NCBI GenBank assembly: GCA_017503005.1
Contig: JAFVTW010000015.1
Span: forward strand, 1-64,000
Direction: 5' to 3'
DNA length: 64,000 bases
DNA from: Clostridia bacterium
Lineage (GTDB): Bacteria > Bacillota > Clostridia > Christensenellales > UBA1242
Shown: in pieces, positions 42,689 to 54,200 of the stretch
How the letters are laid out: the number at the start of each line of letters is the position of its first letter
How positions within the stretch are numbered: position 1 is the stretch's first letter
The notes under the pieces: model-generated
What the model was told of the DNA's origin: nothing
The model's input: only the letters and a program-made list of their open reading frames with translations
Databases searched by the model: none
Translations under genes and position numbers: made by a program

Positions 42689-44224
42689 ATGGCGATAGAA
42701 CCAAAATTCGAAAAGATTTCAACTGCTAACAGGGTGAAATTAGGTGTTACTCAGGCAGTAATTGAGTGTAAATTGCCGGCTAATGATGAAGGTGAAATTA
42801 CTAAAGTGTTGTGTGCAAATGCAAAAAGTTATATTTGCAATACAGAAATTGAGGGCAAAGAAGTAAAATTTAATGGCAATGTGAATTTTCAAGTAATTTA
42901 CGAAAATGATGCAAAGGAAGTAAATAGTTTAGATTATACTGCGGATTTTAAGGATAAATTTTTTAGCGACAAAATTAGTGGTGGTAATATTGCTATTGTT
43001 ACTAGTGGTGTTGTGGATATAAATACAGCTATTAGTGGTAGAGATGTCAAAGTGGTTGCCATAGTTGAAATTTGTGTTGAAATGATAGAGCACTTAGAGT
43101 TGACAGCTTTGACAACAGTAGAGGGAGCTAGTGTCTATTACAATACAGAAACGGTTAATGTATCTACATTTGCAGGAGTGCTAAGTGACAAGTTTGAAAC
43201 CAACTATGATATTGAAATAAAAGATAATGTTTCTAAAGTATTAGAGGTAAGTTGCTCTCCATATATTGAAAATGTGACGGTATTTGAAAAATATGTAAAA
43301 GTTGTCGGTGGAGCAAATGTAGATATTTGTTATATTACAAATGGTGAACAACAATTATTAAGAACACATCAGTCTAAGGTTGACTTTGCACAAGAAGTTG
43401 CTTTAGACAATTTGATGGAGAATAGTTGTGTACAAAGTTTATTAGATGTAAATAATTCTCAAATTAAAGTAACAACAAATATAGATGTAGACTATGCTGT
43501 AGTAAATCTTAACTTGCCATTTACATATACAGGTTATGCTTTTAATAATAATGATGTTGAGATTATAGATGATGTTTTCTCTACTACAAACTATTTAAAA
43601 TCTAAAACAGAAAGTTTTGATAGTTTGGTGTGTGGTGGTAGTTTAACTTTAGAAAATAAGGTTACAGGTAATGTTGAGAGTGACGATGTATTTATGGACG
43701 AAGTTTTGGGGACTTGCTGCAATGCTGTTACGGTGGCTACTACATATATTCAAGATGAAAGCTTGATTGTAGAAGGTGTGGCTAGTACAACAGTAATGTA
43801 TCTAAACAAGGAAACAAACAATACTTATTCTACTATGGTAGAAATGCCATTCTCAATAAGTGAAAAAGCAAAAGATGTTGATGATGGGTTTGTGCCAGTT
43901 GTTAATGTTTCTTTGGGGGAAGTAAGTGCAAAAGTTCGTAGAGGGAAAGAGCTTGATGTTAGTGCAACATTGTTTGTGTATGCAGACTTTTATGGCTCAA
44001 AATGTGAGGCTGTAATTAGTGAGCTAGAAGAAGTGGAAGAAAAACCAGAATCAAATACGGTGCTTACAATCTATGTTGTAAAACCTAATGAAACAATTTG
44101 GGAAATTTCTAAAAGATTAAATATTAATCCAGACAGTTTGTTAGAACAAAATGCTAATGTGGAATTACCATTAAAAGGCGGAGAAAAACTGATTGTTTAT
44201 AAGCAAAGAGAAACTGTATTTTAA
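42689..44224 (+). CDS. SipL-like spore morphogenesis protein (DUF3794 and LysM)
   Basis: The 511-residue protein has repeated DUF3794 domains (about 30-440) and one C-terminal LysM domain (YVVKPNETIWEISKRLNINPDSLLEQN, about 455-505; shown in parts in the protein). This is the layout of SipL, which in C. difficile binds SpoIVA through its LysM domain and helps build the coat on the forespore (known). Two start codons are close: the ATG at 42683 touches the GGGGGA site, whereas the ATG at 42689 has a proper gap and is preferred. A strong terminator follows. SpoIVA is not in the window. Confidence 0.85.
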   Translation: MAIEPKFEKISTANRVKLGVTQAVIECKLPANDEGEITKVLCANAKSYICNTEIEGKEVKFNGNVNFQVIYENDAKEVNSLDYTADFKDKFFSDKISGGNIAIVTSGVVDINTAISGRDVKVVAIVEICVEMIEHLELTALTTVEGASVYYNTETVNVSTFAGVLSDKFETNYDIEIKDNVSKVLEVSCSPYIENVTVFEKYVKVVGGANVDICYITNGEQQLLRTHQSKVDFAQEVALDNLMENSCVQSLLDVNNSQIKVTTNIDVDYAVVNLNLPFTYTGYAFNNNDVEIIDDVFSTTNYLKSKTESFDSLVCGGSLTLENKVTGNVESDDVFMDEVLGTCCNAVTVATTYIQDESLIVEGVASTTVMYLNKETNNTYSTMVEMPFSISEKAKDVDDGFVPVVNVSLGEVSAKVRRGKELDVSATLFVYADFYGSKCEAVISELEEVEEKPESNTVLTIYVVKPNETIWEISKRLNINPDSLLEQNANVELPLKGGEKLIVYKQRETVF

Positions 44225-44251
44225 AAATAATCTGTAGCCATTAAATATTCT

Positions 44252-44280
44252 AAAAGACACCAATATAGGTGTCTTTTTTC
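44252..44280 (+). terminator. Terminator of the sipL-like gene
   Basis: AAAAGACACC and GGTGTCTTTT pair around AATATA and are followed by a T run. Confidence 0.88.
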
Positions 44281-44361
44281 TTTTTGTATACATTTTGTGA
44301 CAAAAACTTTATGTTTTGAAGCATAAAATCTAAACAATATTTAAATATAAGGAGTTGTGTT

Positions 44362-44883
44362 ATGAAAAGATTTGTTGTATTAAGTTTGGTTTTTGTTCTT
44401 AGTTTGTTTGTGTTTTGTGGTTGCAAAAATGACGAAAATAAATACTTAAGAATACATATTAGAGCTAATAGTAATTTGGAGATAGACCAAAGTATAAAGT
44501 ATAAAGTTAAAGATAAAGTGGTAGATTATTTAGTTCCTCTGATAAGCGATTGTGATAGTTTTGATAGTGCTATAGAAGTTATAAATCAAAATAATTTAAG
44601 TATCAAAAACATATGTGATGATGTGCTTAACAAAGAAGGCTTTACATATGAGGCAAGGGTGGGGATTTGCAAAGAATATTTTCCTACTAGAGCTTATGGC
44701 GAGTATGTATTACCATCAGATTTTTATGATGCGGTAATTATAGAGTTGGGTGATGCTGTTGGTGATAACTGGTGGTGTGTGGTATATCCACCACTCTGCT
44801 TTGTAAATGCTAAAGAGTTGTCTAGCTGTAATATAAAGTACAAAAGCAAACTTGTAGAAATTATTGATAAGTTTTTTGGTTAG
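44362..44883 (+). CDS. spoIIR: Stage II sporulation protein R (SpoIIR)
   Basis: SpoIIR is the secreted forespore signal that activates SpoIIGA, and thereby sigma-E in the mother cell (known). The 173-residue protein has a signal peptide at 1-20, then LRIHIRANSNLEIDQSIKY, and the family signature FPTRAYGEYVLPSDFYDAVII followed by DNWWCVVYPPLCF. The signal peptide ends at CGC, which could act as a lipobox. An AAGGAG site precedes the ATG. The gene is followed by sleB 46 bases on and probably shares a transcript with sleB and ypeB. Confidence 0.94.
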   Translation: MKRFVVLSLVFVLSLFVFCGCKNDENKYLRIHIRANSNLEIDQSIKYKVKDKVVDYLVPLISDCDSFDSAIEVINQNNLSIKNICDDVLNKEGFTYEARVGICKEYFPTRAYGEYVLPSDFYDAVIIELGDAVGDNWWCVVYPPLCFVNAKELSSCNIKYKSKLVEIIDKFFG

Positions 44884-44929
44884 AATGTGAATATTGTGTA
44901 AATACTTATGTAAAAATGTTGGAGTGGTT

Positions 44930-45598
44930 ATGAGAATTTTAAATCGTTTGTGTTTACCTATAATTCTTTGTTGCATATTGATAATGTGTGGTTTGGCATA
45001 TTGCTTGGTTGATGTGTTTGGTTCTAAACATAAGCTTGTGGCTGTTACTGCTCAAGCTCCAGATATTTATGAGGTCCAACGAAGGTTAAAAGAGTGGGGG
45101 TATTATTCTGGTGAGCCAAGTGGAGTAGTAGATGGTGAAACTAGAGAGGCTATTATTTATTTTCAAAGAGTGCACGGGCTTAGTCAAACTGGAGAGATTG
45201 ATTATGCTACAGCAGAAGCTATTGGTGTTAGTTTAAATTCTCAAAATTCCACAAACCTGTATCTATTAGCAAAATGTATACATGCAGAAGCTAGAGGTGA
45301 AGAGTATGTTGGAATGGTGGCTGTTGGTGCTGTAATATTAAATCGTGTGGCTAGTCCGGATTTTCCAAATACAATCTATGGAGTGATTTATCAGCCATGG
45401 GCATTTACTGCAGTACATGATGGTCAAATAAACTTAGAACCAGATAGCACAGCATATCAGGCAGCACAAGATGCTCTTAGTGGTTGGGACCCAACTTATG
45501 GTTGTTTATACTATTTTAATCCAGCTACTGCAACATCTAGCTGGATATGGTCTAGACAGCAGGTAGTTACTATAGGTAGACATATATTTGCAATTTAG
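44930..45598 (+). CDS. sleB: Spore cortex-lytic enzyme SleB
   Basis: SleB cuts the spore cortex during germination. The 222-residue protein has a signal peptide or anchor (about 5-28), a peptidoglycan-binding domain (EVQRRLKEWGYYSGEPSGVVDGETR), and a C-terminal hydrolase-2 domain with CIHAEARGEEYVGMVAVGAV, whose Glu is the expected catalytic acid, and SSWIWSRQQVVTIGRHIF. The ATG at 44930 with GGAGTGG just upstream is chosen over a TTG 12 codons earlier. ypeB follows 9 bases after the stop, the usual pair. Confidence 0.94.
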   Translation: MRILNRLCLPIILCCILIMCGLAYCLVDVFGSKHKLVAVTAQAPDIYEVQRRLKEWGYYSGEPSGVVDGETREAIIYFQRVHGLSQTGEIDYATAEAIGVSLNSQNSTNLYLLAKCIHAEARGEEYVGMVAVGAVILNRVASPDFPNTIYGVIYQPWAFTAVHDGQINLEPDSTAYQAAQDALSGWDPTYGCLYYFNPATATSSWIWSRQQVVTIGRHIFAI

Positions 45599-45607
45599 GA
45601 GTCAAGA

Positions 45608-46927
45608 ATGAAATCAAAATCGTTGATTATAACCCTATCTATTACTTTGGGTATAACTATACTATCGTTGCTAGCTACTTTGGTGGTTTTTGTAACATTA
45701 AATAGACGATATTCTACTCAGTTAGAAAACCTATATAAAAGAAACTTTTATGAATTAAGCACAAATATTAATGATTTAGAAGTAGATATGAGTAAGTTAG
45801 TGGCAGTAAATGATAGTGGTTCAAAGCGGGAAATTCTTTCAAATATTTATGCTAATTGTAATATGGCTAGCAACAATCTGTCTATGTTACCTGTTTCTAA
45901 TAGTAAAATAGAGAATATAAATGATTTTGTGAATGTTTTGGGTGGATATAGCTATAGTTTGCTTTCAAAAGTGAATAATAATCAGGAGTTTAGTGAGGAA
46001 GATTATGCAAATATAGAGGATTTGCACGGTATGAGCAAGCAACTTATGGTGGAGTATAATAAATATATATCTTCGTTAGATGTGGACTACAAGATTATTC
46101 AAGATGTAAACTTTGCTAATGGTGAAAGTTCTAGTTTTAATGCTGGATTTACAAGCTCTACAAAAGTCCCTACACTTATTTATGATGGTCCATTTTCGGA
46201 TTCGGTACTAAATAAAGAGATAAAAGGATTGCCCAAGAATGATGTAACTATAGAAGAGGCAGAACAAATGCTTGAAAGTTCACTTAACTTTTTGGGTGTG
46301 CAAGATATAACATATGTAAACGAAAGTAAAGGTGATTTTTACACATATAATTTTGAAGTGGACACTGTAAATGGTGTAATGTATGTACAAGTGTCAAAAA
46401 TGGGTGGCAAAATTGTAGATATTACTAATTATGGTGCTGGTGGTGACAGAAGTTTGAGTATAGATGAATGTATTGATTTGGCCGAAGATTTTGCACAAAA
46501 ACTTGGGTTTGAAGATATGCGACAGGTCTGGTTTGCTGAAAATGGGAATATTTTGTATGTAAATTTGGCACCGATCATCAATGGTATTATATATTATCCT
46601 GATTTAGTTAAGGTGAAGGTTGACAAACAAAAAGGCTGTGTAATCGCTCTAGAAGCCCAAAATTACTGGTTTAATCATGTGGAAAGGTCTTTGGGTGGAT
46701 ACAATATAACTTTTGATACTGCACAGGCAAATTTAAGCTCTGCACTTACAGTGAAGGAGAGAAATATTGCACTGATACCCAATAAGTATGTGGGTGAAAC
46801 TTTGACATATGAGTATATATGTACATGGAAAGATTACGAGTATTATGTGTATATAGATGTGAATACAGGTAAAGAAGTTAATATACTAAGGATTGTAAAA
46901 ACAAATTCCGGTGACTTAATGGTTTAA
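45608..46927 (+). CDS. ypeB: Germination protein YpeB
   Basis: YpeB partners SleB: each protects the other in the dormant spore (known). The 439-residue protein has one N-terminal membrane segment (about 7-30), a long helical region (about 35-170), and a C-terminal part with PepSY domains (TIEEAEQMLESSLNFLG and SIDECIDLAEDFAQKLGF). A GGAG site precedes the ATG. It is the last gene of the run with spoIIR and sleB. No terminator is clear before the next promoter at 46952. Confidence 0.92.
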   Translation: MKSKSLIITLSITLGITILSLLATLVVFVTLNRRYSTQLENLYKRNFYELSTNINDLEVDMSKLVAVNDSGSKREILSNIYANCNMASNNLSMLPVSNSKIENINDFVNVLGGYSYSLLSKVNNNQEFSEEDYANIEDLHGMSKQLMVEYNKYISSLDVDYKIIQDVNFANGESSSFNAGFTSSTKVPTLIYDGPFSDSVLNKEIKGLPKNDVTIEEAEQMLESSLNFLGVQDITYVNESKGDFYTYNFEVDTVNGVMYVQVSKMGGKIVDITNYGAGGDRSLSIDECIDLAEDFAQKLGFEDMRQVWFAENGNILYVNLAPIINGIIYYPDLVKVKVDKQKGCVIALEAQNYWFNHVERSLGGYNITFDTAQANLSSALTVKERNIALIPNKYVGETLTYEYICTWKDYEYYVYIDVNTGKEVNILRIVKTNSGDLMV

Positions 46928-46951
46928 ACTTGGCAGTATAATGATATTTTG

Positions 46952-46980
46952 TTGCATAATTCGACAATCTTCGCTATAAT
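46952..46980 (+). promoter_or_regulatory. Promoter with a Spo0A-box-like site, Rho-like gene
   Basis: TTGCAT (46952-46957) and TATAAT (46975-46980) are 17 bp apart. The spacer contains TTCGACAA (46960-46967), which reads TTGTCGAA on the other strand and matches the 0A box. Spo0A bound here would probably repress. The site is short, so chance is possible. Confidence 0.55.
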
Positions 46981-47001
46981 TTACGAGTAAAGGAGTGAAT
47001 T

Positions 47002-48093
47002 ATGAGTAGTAAGGATTGGGATGAGCAAAGTTTATCATCGCTAAGAATTCATGAACTTAGAGATTTGGCTAGAAAAATAGGTGTAAAATGTCCTACAGCC
47101 TTAAAAAAAGAAGATTTGATAGAGCAATCTATGCAAATTTTAAATGGCGAAACCGAGCCTTATGTGGCTCAAAATAAAAAGGGTAGACCTAGCAAAAGCC
47201 AAACACAAGTGAATGCTTTGATGGAATTCTTTATGCCAGATACTTTGGTGGATGTTAGCAATACGGTAGATGTTTCAAGTGTTAGTTATATACCATCAAA
47301 TTACGAACTTGAATTATTTGCAAGCATGCCAGAAATTCAATATGGTTCTGATAGTCCTAATGAAAAAGTATCAGGCTTGTTGGAGGTTGTTTCTAATGGT
47401 GTAGGTATTATTAGGGTGAACAATTTTGAAACTAGTGAAGATGATGTGTATATCCACGATATGGTTGTTTCAAAAAACAAACTAAAAAGTGGTGACTATG
47501 TAGAAGCTTATGCAAAAAGAATTATTCCACAAAGGCCTAGAGCAGTTGTGCAAATTCTTAGTGTAAATAAAGAGACTGTAGAGTGTAAGCAGGCTGATAG
47601 TGTCAGTGTGTGTGGCAAAACATTCGCCGTAGGCAGTTCTATTCTTTGCTTGAACTGTTCTGATGCTGAAGAGATTTTCAATGGGTTAAATGATAATCTA
47701 AATATCTATGTGTCTTCATTTAACAAAAAACCTTATGTTGGTGCCCCAAATAGGGTATATGCCTGTGTAGATCCATTCAAAACATACAAAGACATATATT
47801 GTTGTTACAATATGGCTATAAATCGTGCTTGTGTGCTTTCAAATGACACAAATGTAACCATTGTGATAAACAACCTTAGTTCGCTATTTAGAGCTTTAGA
47901 AGGGCAATTATGCGACAAAATTAACAATGTTGTAAAATTGGATAAGGCTGTAAAAGAAGAAATTATTAAAATGCTTGCAAAATTAAAGAAGTATAATGTT
48001 ACTGTAGTGTTGTGTGATGGTGCTCAACAAGAGCAAAATATCAAGGATTTCTTTAAATATGAGTTATCTCAAATTGTGGATTATGTTATATAA
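47002..48093 (+). CDS. Rho-like protein with a degenerate ATPase domain
   Basis: The first 195 of 363 residues look like transcription terminator Rho. Residues about 10-50 are a Rho N-terminal helical domain (LRIHELRDLARKIGVKCP), a KKGRPSKS linker follows, and about 121-195 match the Rho RNA-binding cold-shock fold (VSGLLEVVSNGVGIIRV, DDVYIHDMVVSKNKLKSGD). After that the RecA core is only half kept: YVSSFNKKP stands where Rho has the STFDEP motif, and TIVINNLSSLFRA stands where Rho has its Walker B ILLDSITRLARA. The Walker A motif is absent and the Walker B Asp is Asn. So it should bind RNA but not act as a motor. A normal Rho may lie elsewhere. AAAGGAG precedes the ATG. Confidence 0.75.
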   Translation: MSSKDWDEQSLSSLRIHELRDLARKIGVKCPTALKKEDLIEQSMQILNGETEPYVAQNKKGRPSKSQTQVNALMEFFMPDTLVDVSNTVDVSSVSYIPSNYELELFASMPEIQYGSDSPNEKVSGLLEVVSNGVGIIRVNNFETSEDDVYIHDMVVSKNKLKSGDYVEAYAKRIIPQRPRAVVQILSVNKETVECKQADSVSVCGKTFAVGSSILCLNCSDAEEIFNGLNDNLNIYVSSFNKKPYVGAPNRVYACVDPFKTYKDIYCCYNMAINRACVLSNDTNVTIVINNLSSLFRALEGQLCDKINNVVKLDKAVKEEIIKMLAKLKKYNVTVVLCDGAQQEQNIKDFFKYELSQIVDYVI

Positions 48094-48098
48094 AAACA

Positions 48099-48133
48099 AA
48101 AACTATTGTAGTGGATATTACAATAGTTTTTTT
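48099..48133 (+). terminator. Terminator of the Rho-like gene
   Basis: AAAACTATTGTA and TACAATAGTTTT pair around an 8-base loop and are followed by a T run. Confidence 0.88.
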
Positions 48134-48217
48134 ATTCATATATAGACATATGTATATATATTAATATAAATATATAAGAGAAATAATTAATCCTATTTAT
48201 ATATGTATATTTGACAC

Positions 48218-48250
48218 AAAAAAAGTTCTCCGTGTGGAGAACTTTTTTCT
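48218..48250 (-). terminator. Terminator of the giant surface protein gene
   Basis: GTTCTCC and GGAGAAC pair around GTGT with A and T runs on both sides; on the minus strand it follows the stop codon directly. Confidence 0.88.
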
Positions 48251-51200
48251 TATCTGAATTTTAAGTGTTTTCTAATTACAATGAATACAACTGCTAATCC
48301 AACAACAACTACTGATACAACTACTATTATGATAATACTGGTTGTATTTAGTGGTTCTTCTTTGGTTACTTTGTAAGAATTGATTCTATTGCCATCAGCA
48401 GTATATATTTGTATGTAGTACACTCTATTTCCTGTAAGTGTATAAGAAGTTACTTCGTTTACACTATCAGCTGTTATAGCAATATTAGGCTCACCAGTTA
48501 TAGAGATGTAGCCTTCACCTATTTGGTCATAGATGATTTTTGGGTTGAATGTTAATGTTATATTTTTTGTACTACTGTCACCAAATGCCAAATCACTATA
48601 AATAAGTGGTATTTCATCATTAATCCATACTTGGAAATCAAATTCGATATCTGCATTTAATGCATCATTCCATTGACTCAATGTTACAGTATATAGACCT
48701 GTACCTAGTGTTCCTGGACTTAAGAATAATTCGTTTAATGATTCTAGTGTATGTGTTATATCTGCATTTTGTTTCAATACTTTTACCACTTTGAAGTTTG
48801 CATCTTGTGGGGTGCTGAAGCATAATAATGCAATTTTTTGATTTATTATGGTGAAATAATATGTTGTTGTAACTGTTTCGTTTTGGTTGATTTGAGCTGT
48901 AATTGTAACTTCATAATTACCATGTTCGCTAAACTTATATTGATAGAAGCTTGTACCAACCCTTTGTGGGGTAATTTCTTGACCTTTCATTTTAGCTGTA
49001 ACTGTAGGGTCTGTGTAGTACAAGTGTCTGTTTGTAAGTTCTATAATTACATCACCATTAAATACACGACAATTTACTGGTTCTTCGCCATTAACTGTAA
49101 ACAATACACTATTTACTAGGTTTATAACCATTTCGTTTGATGGTCCAAACATTTGTTGTGTACCAGCTAAGTCGTACAATCTAAACTTGTGAATACCTGC
49201 ATTTGATATTCTTAGAGAATTCATATCTTGAGATTCACTATATATGGTTCTTACAAATTTACCATTGAAATAGTAGTCTAAGTATATTAGGTTTCCTCTA
49301 AGTTCATCATAGTTTAGAGTTGTTTTGTTATAAGCTTTCCAGGTTAGGTCAATGTAGTCTACATTTGTTGTAACTTCACCAGAAAGAGTTAATTGTGTTT
49401 CTGTATTAGCATTTTCTGTAGGGTGGAATGCTGTAATTCCTGTAAATGACAAACCATCAGCATTTGTATTAGGATCTACAAATATAATTTGAATATATTT
49501 TTCATATCCGTAGTTACTTGCACCATATATTTTGTAAATTCTCTTTTGTACTGTTGTTACATCAATAATGTCATCATCTTCCTCTATTTCTTCAATCTCA
49601 GGATTTAGAAGTGTATATTCTATACCTTTATTCTTGTTAGCTCTTAGTTCTATATATTTTTCAGAGCCTGTAGGGTTGTTGTAGGTAGATAATGCATAGT
49701 AACTATACAATATTTTGTTTGTGCCATTTACTTCAATGGTACTTGACTTTGGAGATGGATGTAAAATAGTTTCTATACCATTATTTATTTGCACAACATC
49801 ATATACTACGATTTCACCAGAAACTAGTTTAAAGTAAATATTGTGAGCGGCATCAGTATAGTTTAGATTATTAGAAATCTTAGCTGTGTATGTGCCAGGC
49901 AAGCTTATTTCGTAGCCATTTGAGATGTTTCCTAATGTTTGAGATTGTTGTTTTCCGTTAGAATCCACATAAGTTCTAATTAATGTAATATAAGATGTAT
50001 ATACATTATTTGTATCCCATGTAATATGGAAGTTTTCTGTGTGGATTGTAGGTTCTGTTTCAATATATGATGTAATCAATTTACCACCAGATTGGTTTCT
50101 AAGAACAATTTCTGGTAGAGTTTTATTGATTGCAAACTCATATACATATTCGGTTTTTGTTTTTTCTACTTCTAGTACCACTTTGAATTGTTTTACAGAA
50201 TCTTTGATACTATTTTGGAATATTAGAGTTCTTACACCTTTATTAGTTAGACTTTGTTCGGTAATACCGTATAGTAAGAAGTCTTTTTCTTGAACTTGCA
50301 CATAAGTTCCTGTTTCGCTATCAAGGGCATATATAGATAGTAAGTAGAGGTTTGTTTGATATTTCATTGATACATTGTTTGCTGTATGAGTGACTCCGTC
50401 AACTGATATGCTTGTACCATAGGAGAAAGTCCTTTCATCGTCTACACCTACACCCATATAGTATGGAGGATATTCTTCCAAGTCGCGGCCTCTTTCGAAT
50501 ATGTCGATAAGTTGGAACTTGTATTCGCCTAAACCAAATGTATAGGTGTGACCTTGTAAGCTAGAACCAGTTGCAAATGATTTAAGAATTGTCTTACCCG
50601 TGGTGTCTTGTGATTGTTCTATCCATTCGCCATTAGTAAATAGCCATACATGGAATTCTTTGATATATGTGCTATCGGTATCGTATGGAATAGTTATGGT
50701 AAATTGTCCTCTGCTATCAATTGAACCTTGATCGGCAGGATCCCATATAGGAGCTAATCTTTCACCAGGCACACGGTAAGTGATTGTGTAGTTTTCTGAT
50801 AATCTATTTATGAAGGTAATTGTTATTCTATAACCTTCTTTTGTTGGAGTATTTGCTTTTTCTAAATCTTTGTTTATTAAATTTAGGAAGTCAGTCCAGC
50901 TATTTGAATCATTTCTATCATTAGGGTTGTTTATTCTAGTAATAGGTTCTTCATCGTTGAATTGAATAATGCATTTGTAGAAATAATCATTTTTGTATAA
51001 ACCTAAATCTTCGATGCTAGTAAATCTTAGATTTGTACCTAAAACCTCTGTTTCATATTTGTTAGTTCCATTGTCAACAATTGGTAATGAACCATTGTCG
51101 CTATCTGTAGGTAGGGCAGGGTTGTATGCGAAATGAATTACATTTGAAACAGAATCTGGGTTATAGTATATAGCATATACTTTGTAGTTGCCAGCTTGGT

Positions 51201-54200
51201 CTCTTTCGATAATTTCGTAGTATCCTCTAGCTTCATCGTAACTACCAAATCTACCAAACATATTGTCAGCTTTGATTTTGCCTGTAGAATCGTAGTATTC
51301 TGCATAGAATCTAGTTGCAGGGTCTCCAGAACCTACACTGCTTTCGTTGAAGCGAATGTGGTTTGTATATCCATCAGCAGTGTAGTTTTCATCATCAGGA
51401 GTAAATGATTTGTAGTAGTCAGGGAAATCACAAGTGTCTGATTTTCCAGATAACTTTCTTAGGAAGATAACTTCTGAATCTAATACCCCGCCTAAATTTT
51501 TGTTTTGAATAAACTCAAAATTCTTGTTGATTGTGTAGAAGTATTTGTCTACATTTGTATTTGCTGTTTGGTTAACAGCGAATTTTTGATTGTCTAAATT
51601 TATGATTGATTGATAGTTGTATTGAGGTTTGATTCTATCTAATATGATTTTGAAGTCGCGAGTATAATAGTTTATATTGTCATCGCTTACATAATCATTA
51701 GAGTTGCCTTTGTATTGAAGTGTTACTATATATTCAATATTTTGAACAGTTGATAGCATATAGTCTCTATTTGTACCGCTACCACCGATATAAGATTTAC
51801 CTTCTTTTTTATAATCATATTCGTCAAATATGGTTAATATATAGTATCCTGTTGATGAGTCTGTTCCAGTATCAGGATCTACTGTGTCTGGAACGAATTT
51901 TAATACTTCTTCATTTGGGGTAGAACTATTAAATATTGTAACAGCAGATGAAGAACCAACTTTCTTTTTAACTACAACCTTAGTTTCGTCAACTTCTGCC
52001 TTGTATTGATCGTCTGTTTTTCTAAATCTAAAACGAAGAGCATTGTTGTTGAAACTTTCAAAGTTTGTAACACCGTCTTTATTGTTTTCTGTTTTTTCAT
52101 TAAACAACATATCGGTACGATTTTCATCGTCATATTTGCTTGTATATTCACCTTTTGGTGCTTCGTGTACAATTTCAAATTCAAATTTATATGAGTTGTT
52201 GAATTGTTGATCTATAGGTAATTTTGAAGCAGTCATTTGACTGGTACGACTATCAGAGTTGTCGTAGAAGGTTATTGTATAAACACCCTCTTTCTTTAAA
52301 TTAAGACCACTATATCCTACAAATAATTCTGGTTGAGCGAAATATGAAGCATTGTATTGTATATTTCCACTTGTGTTATCGTATACAATGGTTGATTTTA
52401 CTTCGCCACTATTGCCACTTTGTGTTAGGTTTTCAAGTTTGCATCTAAGTGCAAAATTATAGTTGTTAGTGGTATATGCATTTGTGATATAGCTTGTGAA
52501 TGATGAGCTACTATCTGCTTTACTTAGAACAAATCTGGTATTGTATTTATCATAAGGTAAGTAGAAGTTGATAGGTAGTTTGTTGCTTGTAAATACTTTA
52601 AGATTTGTTTTTGATACATTTAAGAATTGTTGGATTTGTAGAGCGGTGTATACTGTTTCGTATTTGCCGTTAATATCTTTATTTGAGAAGTTGAACAATA
52701 TACCAGAACCAGTCTCGTATAACATTTCATTTCTGTCGTCTTGATAGATATTTGAATCAGAAATACCAGAGTTGATATCAATGATTTTATCTCTATCTAC
52801 AAAATAAGTATAGTATCTTACTAGGCCGTCTAATGAGTAGTCTGCAGGAGTTGTTTGAGATTCTTCATATACTCTCTTGATTACATACATTCCAGGTTTT
52901 GTAACAACTACACCGTTTTCACTTCCTGGGTTTATAATTTCTGTAACAACACAATCTTGTTCTTCATTGCTGCCAGAACCTTTTCTTTTTTCAAATTGAC
53001 TAGGCTTTAATACTTTGTCTGAAACAGTGGCTTTTTTAGCAAATGGATATATAGGTGCAGGAATGCCACCTTCAATTTTAGCTGTATAATCAGCAATATA
53101 ACCATCAATATCGATAGCTGTATATGCGGTTGGTTCAAAAGCATAATAAGTATAAGAAACTTCTTTTACATAGTATCCGGAATTCTGTGTGCCAGGTAGG
53201 TAGGTGAACCTTAATTGATTTGCACTTGTTGTGCCTGGCAATAAATCCTCGTATGTATTAAATGTGTTGATATCTAGATTTGTAGAATAGTTTCCATATG
53301 CAATACCTTGTGCATTGTCTAGGAACATTCTTACAAATCCGTTAATTTTGTTGTTTTGAGCTAAGTTTGTTAAGCTCTTGATATTTGACTTGTCTGTAAC
53401 TACAAATGAGTATATTTTGTCATCGCCAGAGAAGAATTTCTTGAAGTCAGAATCAGAGTCTTCTGCTGTAGGGTATATAGAAACAGAGCTATATGTTGAA
53501 CCAGAAAGGGTTCTTTTGTTTGGACCTTGAGTGAATTCTACTGTGTCAATAGGAAGACATAAGTAGTAAACATCACCTAATTTTTTGAATAAGGTTGTTT
53601 CAGTTTCAACAATTGTTTGAAGTAGTTTATTTTCTAATTTTTCTTCCACTAATTGAGCATTAACTTTGATTGCTTTATAGTTGCCCCATGTAATAGAAGC
53701 TTCTTTTGTAACAATTCCATATGGATTATCGATAGAATCGATTGCAGCAGTAGAAGCATCAGCATCTATTACAATGTATGGTTTTGTTAAGTCATATATT
53801 ATGTAAGTAGAAGCTGTATTACCTGCAGCATCTGTGATTTCAAAATAATATATGAATGATTTTTGGTCAATAAATGCATTGTTGCTAGAAACTAATCCGT
53901 TTGCGATAGAAACATAGTCTAAATTATAGGTTCCACCACTAACCATATTGGCAGGGTCTATTTGATAGTCAGTATCAATATATGTTTTTCCACCAGCTGT
54001 TTGGGTGTATCCTGCATTTGTATTACTAGCAAATGGAATTTTGTAATATTTTGTAGTAATAGGTGCACCACTATCTTTTTCTGGATAAGTTAAAGTAAAT
54101 GGTTGATTTATTACTTTTAGTGGTATTGTTTGTTCTTCGTCTTCAAAGAAAGTTGCTTCGTTTGGATCTGTAACTAATCCATAACCGATAATTTTAGATG

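Noticed and set aside
47605..47640. GKT in the Rho-like protein (SVCGKTFAVG) as a Walker A motif
   Set aside because: The Gly-x4-GK[TS] spacing is missing and the position does not match the P-loop of Rho.
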